Part shown: positions 33,125 through 45,200 of the stretch, piece by piece
Numbering within the stretch: position 1 is the stretch's first letter
How the letters are laid out: every line of letters begins with the position of its first letter
Assembly (NCBI GenBank): GCA_943704425.1
Contig: CALSCP010000425.1
Coordinates: 1-64,000 of the forward strand
Reading direction: 5' to 3'
DNA length: 64,000 bases
DNA from: Ministeria vibrans ATCC 50519
Taxonomy: Eukaryota; Opisthokonta; Filasterea
Position numbers and translations under genes: made by a program
The notes under the pieces: model-generated
Told to the model about the DNA's origin: nothing
The model's database searches: none
The model's input: the letters and a program-made list of their open reading frames with translations, nothing else

Positions 33125-33447
33125 ATGGTCGAGACGGCTTCGCGTATCGTCGGTATGTGTGGTGCACGCATGGTGTTGCAGTTTACCTCTGCCTGTTTGC
33201 CTTTGACATCTCTTGTGCGTTTCTCTTTCAGACTATTGGCACAGACAGCTCAACTTGGCAAAGACTCTAAATGCCGCTGAAAACATTGTTTGCCTTGTTG
33301 AACACGCCCACACGCCACGGGTACATCCACACACATGTATTAAGCCTTGTTTTAATCCCCTTGTTGTGTGAAAACAGGCAACAGGAAGCGACGCAGAACA
33401 CATTGAAGGGCAACGCACTTACACCGCACTCTGTCGACGCACGCAAC
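33125..33447 (+). CDS. Start of an unknown gene, interrupted at a (CT)n tract
   Basis: Three exons can be read: 33125-33152, 33232-33320 and 33378-33447. They encode MVETASRIVDYWHRQLNLAK and onward for about 62 residues. The ATG is in CCATGG context and lies 120 bp from the divergent gene. After the third exon a donor (AAC|gtatca) leads into (CA)n and (CT)n repeats. The next exon at 33721 belongs to Exo70 and needs an incoming phase 2, while this exon leaves phase 1 (phase 0 in the alternative frame), so the two do not join. The family was not recognised. Confidence 0.45.
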
Positions 33448-33501
33448 GTATCATACCCCACAATGCCTCACCCACACACACACACACACTTTGTCTATCT
33501 A

Positions 33502-33706
<205 letters not shown>

Positions 33707-33720
33707 TTCTTCTGGAATAG

Positions 33721-35330
33721 ACTCCCTCTCATTCCCTCTTTGGATCATTCTCCCATTTCTGCGCCTGATCTTATCGATCTCATTGACGTTTTTGTTAGAA
33801 TGATCCAAGTAAGATAAAAAAAAATGTTTGTATCTTGCGATTCTCACTTCCTATCACTCAAACCCACGTTAAATAGCACACAATTTTAAACTAAATCTAA
33901 CTATTTTCTCGAACAATCTTGCACACTCAAACTCAATGCATGATCTTACACAAAAATCTCTCACTATTACTAATAATTATTATATTGATTTTTATTATTA
34001 TAGTCTGAACAAGAACTGGTTGTGCGCCTTTTTCCGTCCTCGCATGTTACACCCACGCTCACCGACACACTCACGGGTCCCCTTGCACTGTTTCACTCGC
34101 GCACTCAGTCCATTCTCGACCGCTGGAAGAAATCCCTTCCGGAAAACATTGACTGCTTCTTTGAGCTCATTGACATTTACGAGGCCTATCGCTCCAATGA
34201 CCTGACTCTCATCAACTCGCTCTCGTCCGCAAAAGTCCCCTTCGACACCGAAATGGCTCAGTTGGCCCTCAAAACACTCACTCAATATGACGAACTTATT
34301 CGCTCAGACTCCACTCAGAAATCCAAACTCGCCCCAGACGGAACAGTCCACTCTCTTGCGCGCAACACAATGACATTCTTCCAACGTCTCGCAAACTGTT
34401 CGCGCAGCACCATCAGCGCACTCCTTACTCAACAACAAATCACTCACCATAAGACGACCAAGCAACAACAGTCGGTCTCTCTCGTCTCAACGCAGTCTTC
34501 TTCTTCTTCTTCGTCTCACGATCAGACTGTCAGGGACTATCTCTCAAATCTACTCAACACTCTCGTCAAAAATCTTGAAGACAAAGCTAAATCGTACGAT
34601 TTGGAGCCGCTCCGACTTATTTTTCTCGCCAACAATTTCCATTACATTCTCAAAACGGCTAAAAAGTCACAGGTAAGATTCGTATTAATAATAATTATAA
34701 AATTAATGCGCCTTTGAAATTCTGTTCAGTTTCTGGAGCTTTTAGAGCCCAATTTCATTGACACATTTGAGCAAAAGTTGTCCCAAACACTTCAAAATTA
34801 CGCAGAAAGGTATTAAACTGGCGAGACATCTCTAAAAAAAAAACAAAAAAACAAGTATGAAACACTCTCACATACTGTCATGCCAATTCATATAGCACAT
34901 GGAAAAAGGCACTGCGACACATTCGAGAAAGCGAAGTGAGTTCGAGTGGGAAGAGTGCAAAGACGGACAACAAACAGGCGATCAAAGACCGTTTTAAGGT
35001 AGTAATTGTTGTGAGTGTTTGTGTTTCGACTGAGAGGAATAAATAATCATAAGAAGAATACTAATAATAATGAAAACAATTTTTATGACTTAGGGTTTTA
35101 ATGGTGAACTGGAGGACGCAAAAAAAGCGCAACGAGTGTTTGCGATTCCAGATCGAGAGTTACTCGCACGAGTGCGCACACTCAATCGCACGACACTCAA
35201 TGATTCGTATTGTGCCTTTCTCGCGCGCTATCAGAATGTTCCGTTCACGAAGAACCTGAATAAGTATCTGAAGTACTCACCTGATATTGTGATGGAAATG
35301 TTGGATGGGTTTTTTGATGAGCGCGCGTGA
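33721..35330 (+). CDS. EXOC7: Exocyst subunit Exo70, C-terminal half only
   Basis: Exons 33721-33808, 34004-34672, 34730-34809, 34896-34998 and 35094-35330 encode about 391 residues of the Exo70 helical-rod domain. Diagnostic segments are QSEQELVVRLFPSSHVTPT, APDGTVHSLARNTMTFFQRL, RLIFLANNFHYILKTAKKSQ, KDRFKGFNGELEDAKKAQRV, FAIPDRELLARVR and NVPFTKNLNKYLKYSPD. These C-terminal helices bind PI(4,5)P2 and Rho-type GTPases in known members. The first exon begins exactly where the N-terminal half at 20347-21705 stops, and there is no start codon of its own. It requires an incoming phase 2 whereas the other half ends in phase 1, so at least one short exon is missing between them. Confidence 0.9.
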
Positions 35331-35489
35331 GACTGAATGAGGGAAAACAGAGAGGGAGCCTGAAAGAGAAAGTATGATCTTTTTGTTTTTGTTTCTAATG
35401 TAAGCCACTGTACGAATAAATGTGTGATACCAGCACAGTTCATCATCAACAAGAGGGCAATCTGAAATAAATAGAAAGTGTAGACCGTT

Positions 35490-38133
35490 TTACTTCTTTT
35501 CACGAGAAGAAGCAGAAGCAGAAGCAGAAGAAACAGGGACAGTTGATTGAGTGGCAGGTTTTCTTGCGCGACGAGCGGACCGCGACGTACGTGAGCCCGC
35601 GTGAGAATCACTGGGGGGGGGAGAGGCTGACGGATTGGTTGTGGTCGTAGTGGTAGTAGAAGTAGAGGGAATGTTATCTCTTTGTGGGTGTCTGGGTCTT
35701 CCTTTTCCTCCTCCGCGCTGATGGTTGTCACGACGTTGTTGCGTGTTCTTGTGCTGATGATTCTGACGTTGTTGTGTCTGCACTGGCAATGGAACGCCTT
35801 CAACGTGGGTAAGATAATACTCGCGCGCCGCAATGAATGTCTGGCGGATGCGCGAAAATGACACCGCAGTGACTCCCTTTCCCAGATTGTGGGTCAGATC
35901 GAAAGGATCTTCGATGGCAATTGTGAACCGATCCCACATTTTGTCGTCTTTAGTAAGACGATCGCCCTGGCGAATGCACACAACGTCATTGCGCCAATCA
36001 AACTCATCTACAACATTAGAGGAGAGAGAGGAGGGAGTAAGTCAGGCAGAAAAAGGTGTGCGTGTTAGACAAGAAAATGCAGTAGGATTAGGGTTGTAAA
36101 TTGCAATAGAGTTGGCATTATAAATTGCGTTTGGGTGAGGGGTAGAGTAGGGGCTTTCTTTGAACAATCATTTGGGTGATAGATACATTCCTAAAACCAA
36201 AAAGAAAAATAAAGTAGGCCCTTACAAGCGTAGTAGTGAAAGAAATCGATGAAGAGACGCCCAATAGAGTCGGTGTTGATGACGAGGGAGGGATGTGCGG
36301 CGCGCCAGAGACGCTCGAGAGTGGAGAGATCGGAGTGAAAGTATGTGTTGAAACCAGCAATGGAGACGATGGGAATGTCGGGAGAGTCTGAGAGCCGTTG
36401 AAGATAGGGAAGGACTGAGTTGCGTTGGAGGAAGTGGATGAGAAGAAGGAGATAGGCGTAGGAGGAGAGAGTCGACTGACTTGCGTCATTGATGTGTGTC
36501 TTCTTGACGAGATGCTTGAGGAAGTACGCAAGAGGTCTCACGCGGGGATCGACGAGGGAGTAGGTACGCATGAGCTCAGTGTTACGCAGGGCCAAACCGT
36601 TGCTGCAGCTTATATCGCCCTCGAGATGTGTGCGAGGATCTTGAAAGCGCAGGATGGGCACTTTGGCGTGCAGGATGGGTTGGATGTGGGTGAATTCACG
36701 GCGGAAGAATGGAAGGATACGACGGAGAAAACGAGACTGCTCGCTCTTGTCACTGGGCACTGCGGGTCCTGTGACGGCCATGTCGAGGTCACTGGTAGAC
36801 ACACCAAAGTTGTTTCGGGAGGAGCCAAAGGTGGACACGCACAGCTGGAAATGGAGGGTGAGTCAGTGCGGGTACGTATGATTGTCCTTTTGTGGGTGTG
36901 AGAGAGTAAGGTTTTCAAGCAGAATGAGTGACAGAGTAAGAACATTATACGAGAGTGAGTGACAAGAGTAAGATTTTCAAGCAGAATGAGTGACAGAGTA
37001 AGAACATTATACGAGGGTGAGTGACAAGAGCACGATTCAAATTAATTATGATTAAAAAAAAAACAATCCGTTTTCGTACCGTGTTGTCACGAAACTGAGA
37101 GCGAATGATTCGCTCGATGTAAGAGCGCAACTGATCGCGAGGATCATTCAATTCCGGCGTGTACGCTGAGTGGTGGAGGAACAGAGTCATGGCAGCAGTG
37201 AGACACTGTAAATGAGTCTCGGTGGGTTGGGTAAGTGGAATAGTCTCCGTCTCTGTTTCTGTTGCTGTTGTTGTAGATGATGACGCTGCTGCTGCTGCTG
37301 CTGCTGCTGCTGCACTTTCTGCGGTCCCTCCAACTTTAACTGGTCGCGGGAAGCAACGGAGGCAGGGTCCCTTTGCGGTGACTCCATTGATGCACACATG
37401 AAGCTACGACGAAAAACATCAACTTCCCTTTCTTCGCTCATCCCTCTTCTTCTTCGTACACGTCGAACAGTGTGGATCTTGCGGGCAGTAAGATCCATGG
37501 CGCGCGATGGGTCGTCGAGGACCGCATGGACAAGAATGCAGTTGGTGATGTTGCGTCGTGCCACACTGGTCGTTGGCACTGCGCCGTTCTCCACAAAGTA
37601 CGCGCGTGCTGCGCCCACCATGTCGCCCTCACGGTCTTGGCCTATCCGCCCTGGGGGAGTGTGCACCTTGTAGATGACCGCGTTCGCCTGGGGCTCGTCG
37701 AAGAGCCGTGGGAGCGGCGGGAGAGCTGGGAGCTGTCGCGCCAGAACATCATCAAGTTCGTCCTCGGACGACATCGCCTCTGCTGCCTGCGCATGACCCT
37801 CGCCGCCCCCGCCCCCGCCATCGTCCATTGGTCTGTGGTCGCTGCCAGTGCGATCCTCGTCGCCTTCGTCTTCATCGCGCTCTCTGTCGCACTTTCCATC
37901 CAGATCGCCCACATCGTCAGCCGCCGCCGACTCGTCCGCGTGATGTGCATCAGAGTCCATCGCAACACACTCTTCATTGATCAGCGAGTCCGCTGCCGCT
38001 GTGTACGCTGTGTTTTTGGCGTATGAGATTTCGGAGTTGAAACAATCACACAAAAAAAAAAAGAAGAAGAAGAAGAAGACAAGTAGAAAAAGAACGGACA
38101 AGCCTTACCGACGTCACTCTCGGCGTCAGACAT
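35490..38133 (-). CDS. Non-canonical poly(A)/terminal nucleotidyltransferase (Cid1/TUT/TENT family)
   Basis: Adds nucleotides to RNA 3' ends. Exons 38133-38109, 38007-37316, 37205-37080, 36844-36226 and 36007-35490 give 659 residues with all phases consistent. After a long acidic, low-complexity N-terminus comes RDQLRSYIERIIRSQF. The catalytic nucleotidyltransferase motif follows (TFGSSRNNFGVSTSDLDMA: GS, then the two metal-binding Asp). The third Asp is probably in LEGDISCSN. The central/PAP-associated domain is recognisable (TYSLVDPRVRPLAYFLKHLV; STLSSYAYLLLLIHFLQ; ITDSIGRLFIDFFHYYA-like; IEDPFDLTHNLGKGV). The C-terminus is Gln/Arg/Ser-rich and basic, suggesting RNA contact. The second exon is joined just before a CAG repeat (37278-37314), which this model leaves in an intron; both flanking frames stay open, so alternative forms are possible. 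Confidence 0.87.
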
Positions 38134-39292
38134 AGTGATATATTAAATGAAGCGAAAAAAAATTGAAATAACACAAGTCACAAAATCAATTAGAACTGCA
38201 AACCATTTGTGTTAATAATTATGTCAATTAGGGACTCTTGCAAGATGATTGATCAATATTTGACAATCTCCCAAGTTCAAAATTTAATATTATTCTTCTG
38301 CGTTGATTTGAAACCTCAACAGTAAGATCAGCCCGCACGCACCCCTCCAACCCTCTCCTATCGCCCATCTCCTCCTCAAACAAACAAGACCTCGTTTTTT
38401 TTTTCGCTTGCGTCACTCTCAACTTCTGCCCCTGAACAAAACTTTTCACACGCGCCCACAACCGCCCTTCTGTTCACGCCGATCTACCCCCCACCCCCCA
38501 CTACTCCACCAGTACCTTCGCTTTCAACGAAATACACAGCCGATTCGACGTTGAGCGTTTTTTTTTCGCGACTTTTCGCTTTTTTTTTTTTGCTTCGATG
38601 TTTTCGCTCGTGCACACTTCCAATCGCTTCTTCCTTCGTACGGCAGCACCACTCTGCTTGCTTGTGTGCTCTTTTACCGTCCCCCTTGCAACGCGCGACT
38701 CTCCACGTCGACTCATATGTCTCGTTGCTAAGGCACAAAAAAAAGCGCTCGTGCTCTAACAAAATATACCGCCGCTTCAATTCGCGCCACTTCTTCAGCA
38801 CTATCGTTACAGATCACCCAATAAATCTGCTAGCAGCAAAACAATTGCCTCTCCCTGCGTCAGTATACCGCAACCACGTGGGTGTGATTTTTTTCTGGCA
38901 AATCCCCGACTCACCTCAAATTTTGTCGCACCTTCTTCTCTCCTCCATTGCATGCCAAATGTACTGCGCATCATGAACGTCTCAAGGATCATTCAATGAG
39001 CTGGGTTTTTTTTCGCCTCCATAGTTGGATCTTTGGACGTTTTTTTTTGCCGTTGACGTGACATTGATTGAACCAACAAAAAAAAAAAAAAAAAAAAAAA
39101 GAGAATTGATTATGGTTCTGCCTTCCCGTCGATCCATCGCCAACGCTACTGCACCGCATCTGTTTTATATGGCTTTGCTTCTCCTCCATCCTGAACATGT
39201 GTGCCGTTCTTTTTTTTTCCTTTTTTACGTATTGTTTACTCGTTAAATTCTAATCCTTCTCTGTCTCTATCTCTCTCTTCACTCTCCCAGAC
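38134..39292. other. Divergent intergenic region, nothing firm
   Basis: 1.16 kb between the nucleotidyltransferase and the laminin-like gene. It is AT-rich with several poly-T/poly-A runs, including about 24 A at 39078-39101. An ATG at 39112 opens a short frame (MVLPSRRSIANATAPHLFYM) that could be a leader or upstream ORF. A pyrimidine tract ending in ctcccag two bases before the laminin ATG looks like a splice acceptor for a 5' UTR intron or spliced leader. Confidence 0.5.
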
Positions 39293-42200
39293 ATGAAGGT
39301 TGCACTGGCGGTTGTTGCTGCCGTCCTGTTCGCTTCGGCGACAAATGCGACGTTTCTCTCGGGCCACGTGTGGTACGAGGTGGACCACGCCTCCGCCTCT
39401 GCCTGTCGCGAGGACGAGAAGCGCGTTCTCCTGCACACCCAGTCTGTTCATCGATCCGAGACGGACTGCCCTACCCAGGCCATCTTTGGCGATCTGAGCA
39501 TTGCCGGTAAAACAGACCCAAAATATAATTAAATTATTATTATTATAATTATATACGATCGACTAATCTTATTATTATTATTGTTATTATTCTTTTAGCT
39601 ATTCCTACGATTAGCGTCGCCTCCACCAACGGAACCACTGCTTGCGTCGGTGCCCATTCCATTTGTGTCTCGACCAAGCACAGCTACCAGCTGCACGCCA
39701 GCGGCTGCTGCCGTGGCGAGGGCCTCGCCAACGTGGCCGCCGGCTCGTCTTGGCAAGTGCCCTTCACTGTCGATGTCCGCGACAACGAGTTCTCCGCCTA
39801 CGTCGCCGCATCGCACGCCATCGAGGTTGTGCGCTCGTCCACTTCGGACATTAGCCACTTCCGTGTGCCCTTTGTCGTTGACCAGGAGCGCGCCACGGCA
39901 ACCGTCGTCTGCGCCAAGGACCGTGCTGGCCATTGCCTCGACGCCACCATGAACATTGCCTCCAAGATTGAGCATGTTGGTTCGGGTCTCTTCGCCTGGA
40001 ACACCGCCGGCCTCAAGGAGGACACCCGCTACGCCGTCGCCATTCAACTCGGCCGTCTTGCCGTCTTTGACACCGTCCTTCACCTGCGCACCGCCTCGCT
40101 CGAGACTCCCTTCCTTGTCACCCCCGCCGACCACATGTCGCGTGTCAACTCTTGTATCGAGTCGAATGAGCCCGTCCACATTGATGTCGCCGGTCGCACC
40201 TTCTCCAAGAAGTCAAGCGTCGACGTCAAGCTTGTCTCGCAGCTGCCCGCTGGCGCCACTTTTGACGGTGCTCGCCTCAGCTTCAGCCCCGTCGCTCGCA
40301 ACACCTTTGTGGCCGTGCAGTCCATCGAGAAGAACTCGGCTGTGTCGGGTCCCATCCATATTGTTCATGTGCGCCGCGCCGCTCCCGTTGCCGACGACAT
40401 GGCCCCGGCCGCGTCGGACGCTGAGCTCTCGCGTCACGCTCGCTCCACCTTCACCGTGAAGCTCTCCGAGACTGCTCCCTCCACCGATCTCGCCGAGGGT
40501 GACTCATACAACGTCCAGGCCAGCACCGACCCTGTCAGCGAGTACGACTCACTCCAGTCGTTCACCTACCAGGTTGCCAACCTTGACGACACCAACTGGC
40601 TCGACGTCAGCGCAACCAACCTCATCTCAGAGGGTCTCGTCAACATCCAGGACATCCCCTTCCTTCGTGTCAACGCCCTCACTATCGGTAACATTGTTTC
40701 CTCCTACCGTCGCATCAAGTTCCGCGTGCGCGCCGTGGGCTCCGACAGCACCGAGGTGTTCTCGCGCGAGATCATCTTTGACTTTGACGCCGGCGAGTAC
40801 ATTCTCCTGCAAAACACCGAAATCGAGAACTTGGCCTTTGGCAAGCAGGTCTTCAACTACTGGTCGTACCCCAGCGAGGGTAACTTCCAGGATCAGGCCG
40901 TCTCTATGTTCCGCGTCGTCTCCACCGAGCCCGAGCGCCGTGACTACCTCGCCGGCCTCATCAGTGACGCCTCCTCTACTCAGATTCAACTCGATGCCCT
41001 CGACGTTGCCGGCGTCGACACCTACTGGACCGTCAACAACCAGTACGTTCGCATCACCTTTGCCACCTCGCTTATCTTCAACGCGGCTACCTTTGAGTCC
41101 CAAATCCTCGCCATTGTCAAGAGCGCCCTCCTCGCCCACGGTGGCCTCTCCAACGTGGCCGTCAAAATCATCTCGACCACCATCACTGGTCAGCAGAACC
41201 CCCAGAATGTTATCGTGACCGCTCGCGATGTCATCTCGGGCGCTATTGTCGACTCAAGCGTCATCATCTCGTCGCTTTCTTCGGCCGGCGCGGCTTCCGG
41301 TACCTGCGGTGTCTTCTCGTCTATGACCGACTCGTCCAACTTCTGTCCCATGACCAGCACCCCCGTCAACCCGGGCTTCACTACCATCCAGGCATCCATC
41401 AAGGCTTTCCTCACCCACGACGTCACGACGTCGACCGTCAAGTATCTCGGTGGTGGCCGCATCGCCACCAGCGACGAGAGCGCCCTCTGGAACATTAAAC
41501 AGACTACCGTCGCCGACCCGGCCACCGAGGACCTGCCCTTCGTCGCCTCGGACCGTGTCAAGATCTGCATGCAGTCCAACTCAACTCGCTGCCTCAAAGC
41601 TTTCTTCAACACCGCTACCAGTACGTGGTCATTCTCCATTGCCAACGACGCCGATGCGACGGTCTTTGCCCACTCGACGAACCGCGAGTTCTGGCTCACC
41701 GATGCCAACCTCAACGTTGCTGGTTCCGCCTCGGATCTTAACGAGTGGGCGTCGCTCCGCTGCGGCCCCACTAACGCCGCGCAGAACGCCGAGAACGTTC
41801 TCGAGTGCACCAACCTCGATCTGCGCCCCACCTACCGCCGTCTGGAACTCGATCTTCTCGGTGAGTTCGGCATTTCGACGCTCACCGTGCGTCTCGGTAA
41901 CTACCCTCTTCCCGTCCCGTCCGGCACCGGTCCCTTCCAGAACCCGCTGGCGTCGTTTTTGCCCAACCGTCAGGCCGATTCGTCGCCCTACATTTCCCGC
42001 CTCGAACTCTGGGTGCGCAACAACGAGAGTGAGCCGTGGATCGATCTGACCGGCTCCGAGAACCAGTACGACGCCAACGGCGGCGCCGTTTTTACCAAGG
42101 GTACCACCTGCGTGAGCGCTTTCAACCGCGAAGCATGCGATATTGAGTTCCTCGTCGAGGGCTTTACCCGTGAGGTCCTTGACAAGCGTGCCAACTTTGG

Positions 42201-45200
42201 CTGGCGCTACATCTCCGTCCGCTTTGCCCAGATGAACTCCTTTGGTGATGTCCGCAACCGTTACTACTCGGTACGCGAGCTCCGCGTTACCGGCTACTGC
42301 ATCTGCAACGGCCACTCGCGCACCTGTGACACCAACACCGGCTTCTGCTTCGTCGAGGACAGCGGCAACAAGGATATTGTCCAGGACTGCGGTCACTTCA
42401 CCACGGGTACCTCGTGCCAGTTCTGCCAGCCCGGCTACCGCGCTGAAATCCAAAACGACGCTCCCACGTCGTCTTTCAACTGCGACAGCGAGGATTTGGA
42501 TCACCAGTGCGATGGTCCTCTTCTGCCCGAGATCACCCCCGTCGAAATTGAGGCTGGCTCCTACACCTACAACGGCCAGTCGGGCGCCATTGGCGCCACC
42601 CGCCCCGACCAATTCCAGGTCTTCTTCCCCCCCACGGGTCCCTGCGTTCCCTGCGCTTGCAACACCCACTCCATCTTTGACCTGTGCACAGACTCAGACA
42701 AGCGTAACTGCCCCGAGGGCTGTGCTTTCGACACGGGCGAGTGCAACTGCGACACCTCGACCAACACCGAGGGCTTCAGCTGCGAGACGTGCATTGACGG
42801 TTTCTGCCGTGCCTCGTGCAACGCCACCGAGGGCCACCTTGCCTACGAGGTGTGCCGCGAGGAGGTGTGCACCGCCTGTGACTGCAACTTGCACGCCGTC
42901 GTGAAGACGAGCAGCGGTGCCGACACGTGCGACAAGGACTTCTGCGGCTGCCACTGCAAGGCCGACGACCACGCCGTCGGTCCCCACTGCGAGTTCTGCG
43001 AGAATGGCTACTGGAGCAACAAGGGTAACTCCGAAGATGGCACCAACTGCCAGCAGTGCATGTGCAACGGCCACAAGAAGTACACCAACACGGACAATGT
43101 CGACGAGTGCAACGCCACCGGCGGTCACTGCATGTTTGACTACAACGGCAACACGCAGGAGTGCGATGGCAACACCATGGGTGCCAACTGCGAGCTGTGC
43201 AAGCCCGGCTACTTCCGTCCCGTCGACAGCAACGGCAACGTTGACCTTACTGACGACTGCTCGCCGTGCGCGTGCAACCAGCACGGCCTTGCCACCACCT
43301 ATCCGTCGCACGGCTGGACCGTTGGCACCACCGCCGTGTGTAACCCTGATGGCGGTATCTGCAACTGCGACCCCAGTGACCACGTCATGGGCGACAACTG
43401 CGAGGCGTGCCAGGTTGGCTACTGGAACAACGAGGCGGGCGGTGCCCGCAACGGTGCCGTCTGCCTGGTGTGCCAGTGCTACGGCCACAAGTCGTACGCA
43501 TTTAACGAGTGCGCCGTGCTCGGTGGCAGCTGCGAATTGGACTACGACGGCAACGCGCAGCCGTGCAACGATCACACCGACGGTCAGAACTGCGGTGGCT
43601 GCGACGCTGGCTACTACCGTCCCTTCGTCGGCGGCGGCACCATTGATCGCGCGCAAAACTGCACAGAGTGCAACTGCAATGGCCACGCCACATCGACCGT
43701 CACCACCGGCGAGGAATTCTGCACCGCCGACGGCGGTGAGTGTGCTTGCACTGGCACATCCAACTCGGAAGGTTTCAACTGCGAGTCGTGCAAGGCAAAC
43801 ACCTGGAGCACCCAGGGAGATGCCCAGAACGGCGTTGATTGCGCCCCGTGCGCCTGCTACGGCCACTCGTCAACCTGCAACAACTTTGGTGTGTGCTCGG
43901 GCTGTGCCGACAACACCGAGAACGGCGGTGATGGCCGCTGCGAGAAGTGCATTGCCTCGAACTACCGCCAGAACCACGATCTCTACACGAACGCCGACCC
44001 TGATGCCGCCACCCCGGATGCCGCCCAGGTCGAGGCCATCAAGTTTGAGGACTGCTCGCCCTGCCAGTGCAACGGTCACTCCAAGGCTGACCCGAACACG
44101 GACGACGGTATCTGCGACCCTTTCACTGCCGTGTGCCACCAGTGCGGTGATTGGACTGCCAACGGCCCGCTCGGCCAGTGCGAAGTGTGCCAGTCCAACT
44201 ACTTCCGTCACATGACCGGTGTCTACGACGCCTCGGCCGACACGTGCCGCGCCTGCGATCTCGCCGACGGTACCAACTGCCAGCTGGACACGGTTACGAG
44301 CTCGTGCCGCCCCTGCGAGCAGCAGTGCTTCGGCACCGGCAACAACGAGTGCACCATGGATACCGGTGTGTGCACCAACTGTCCGGCCAACACACACGGC
44401 AGCCGTTGCGAACTGTGCGACGCTGGCTTCTACGGCAGCCCCGCCAACGGTATCCCTTGTGTGCCCTGCAAGTGTAACCACTATGTCGACGCCGGTACCG
44501 GCACTGTGCCCAACGCCTACAACTCGTTTGAGGCCAACTTCCCTAATGCCATTGATGCGTACCTTAAGTGCGCTTTTGACAACGGCATTGCCCAGCCCAC
44601 TCGCTGCATCCTCGACGAGTCCCTCCTGAACCCCACCACCATTGCCCAGCTCCAGGGCTCCGCCGACCACAGCGCCTTTATCCGCTGCAACTGCCCGCGC
44701 CACGACCCGACCAGCATGCAGGGCTACTCGGGCATTGCCTACGACGAGTCAGACCGCCAATGCGCCGCCTGCAACAACATGGCCTACTTTGGCCGCCCGG
44801 CCGTGTGCAGCGACGACTCCGGCAACGACGCGCTCATCGCCGATGGCTCGTCAGCTGTTGGCTGCGAGGGCAACGACTTCTACCCGTGCATTGCCTGCGT
44901 GTGCAACAACAACATTGACCCCACGTCGAGCCAGAACAACTGTGCCGCCAAGCAGGACTCGGGTGCGCTCACCTGCACCAACTGCCTTGGCCACACGACC
45001 GGCATGGAGTGCGACGTGTGCGAGGACGGCTACTACGGCATGCCCACGAACCAGGCGGTCAGCGGCTCGCTCAACGGCAACACCTTCACCGGCTTTGTCC
45101 TTGACAGCAACGGCGACTCGCTCAAGTGCTGGAAGTGCGACTGCAATGGCCGCGCCACCGACCGCCTGACGGGTGTCAGCGACATTGCCGGTGACATGTG

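Noticed and set aside
38551-38976. 142-codon plus-strand frame between the nucleotidyltransferase and laminin genes
   Set aside because: Low-complexity, Cys/Phe/Leu/Ser-rich translation of AT/CT-rich spacer with no conserved feature.
42694-43866. 390-codon minus-strand open frame
   Set aside because: Mirror of the GC-rich laminin EGF repeats; Ala/Val-rich composition results from codon bias on the other strand.
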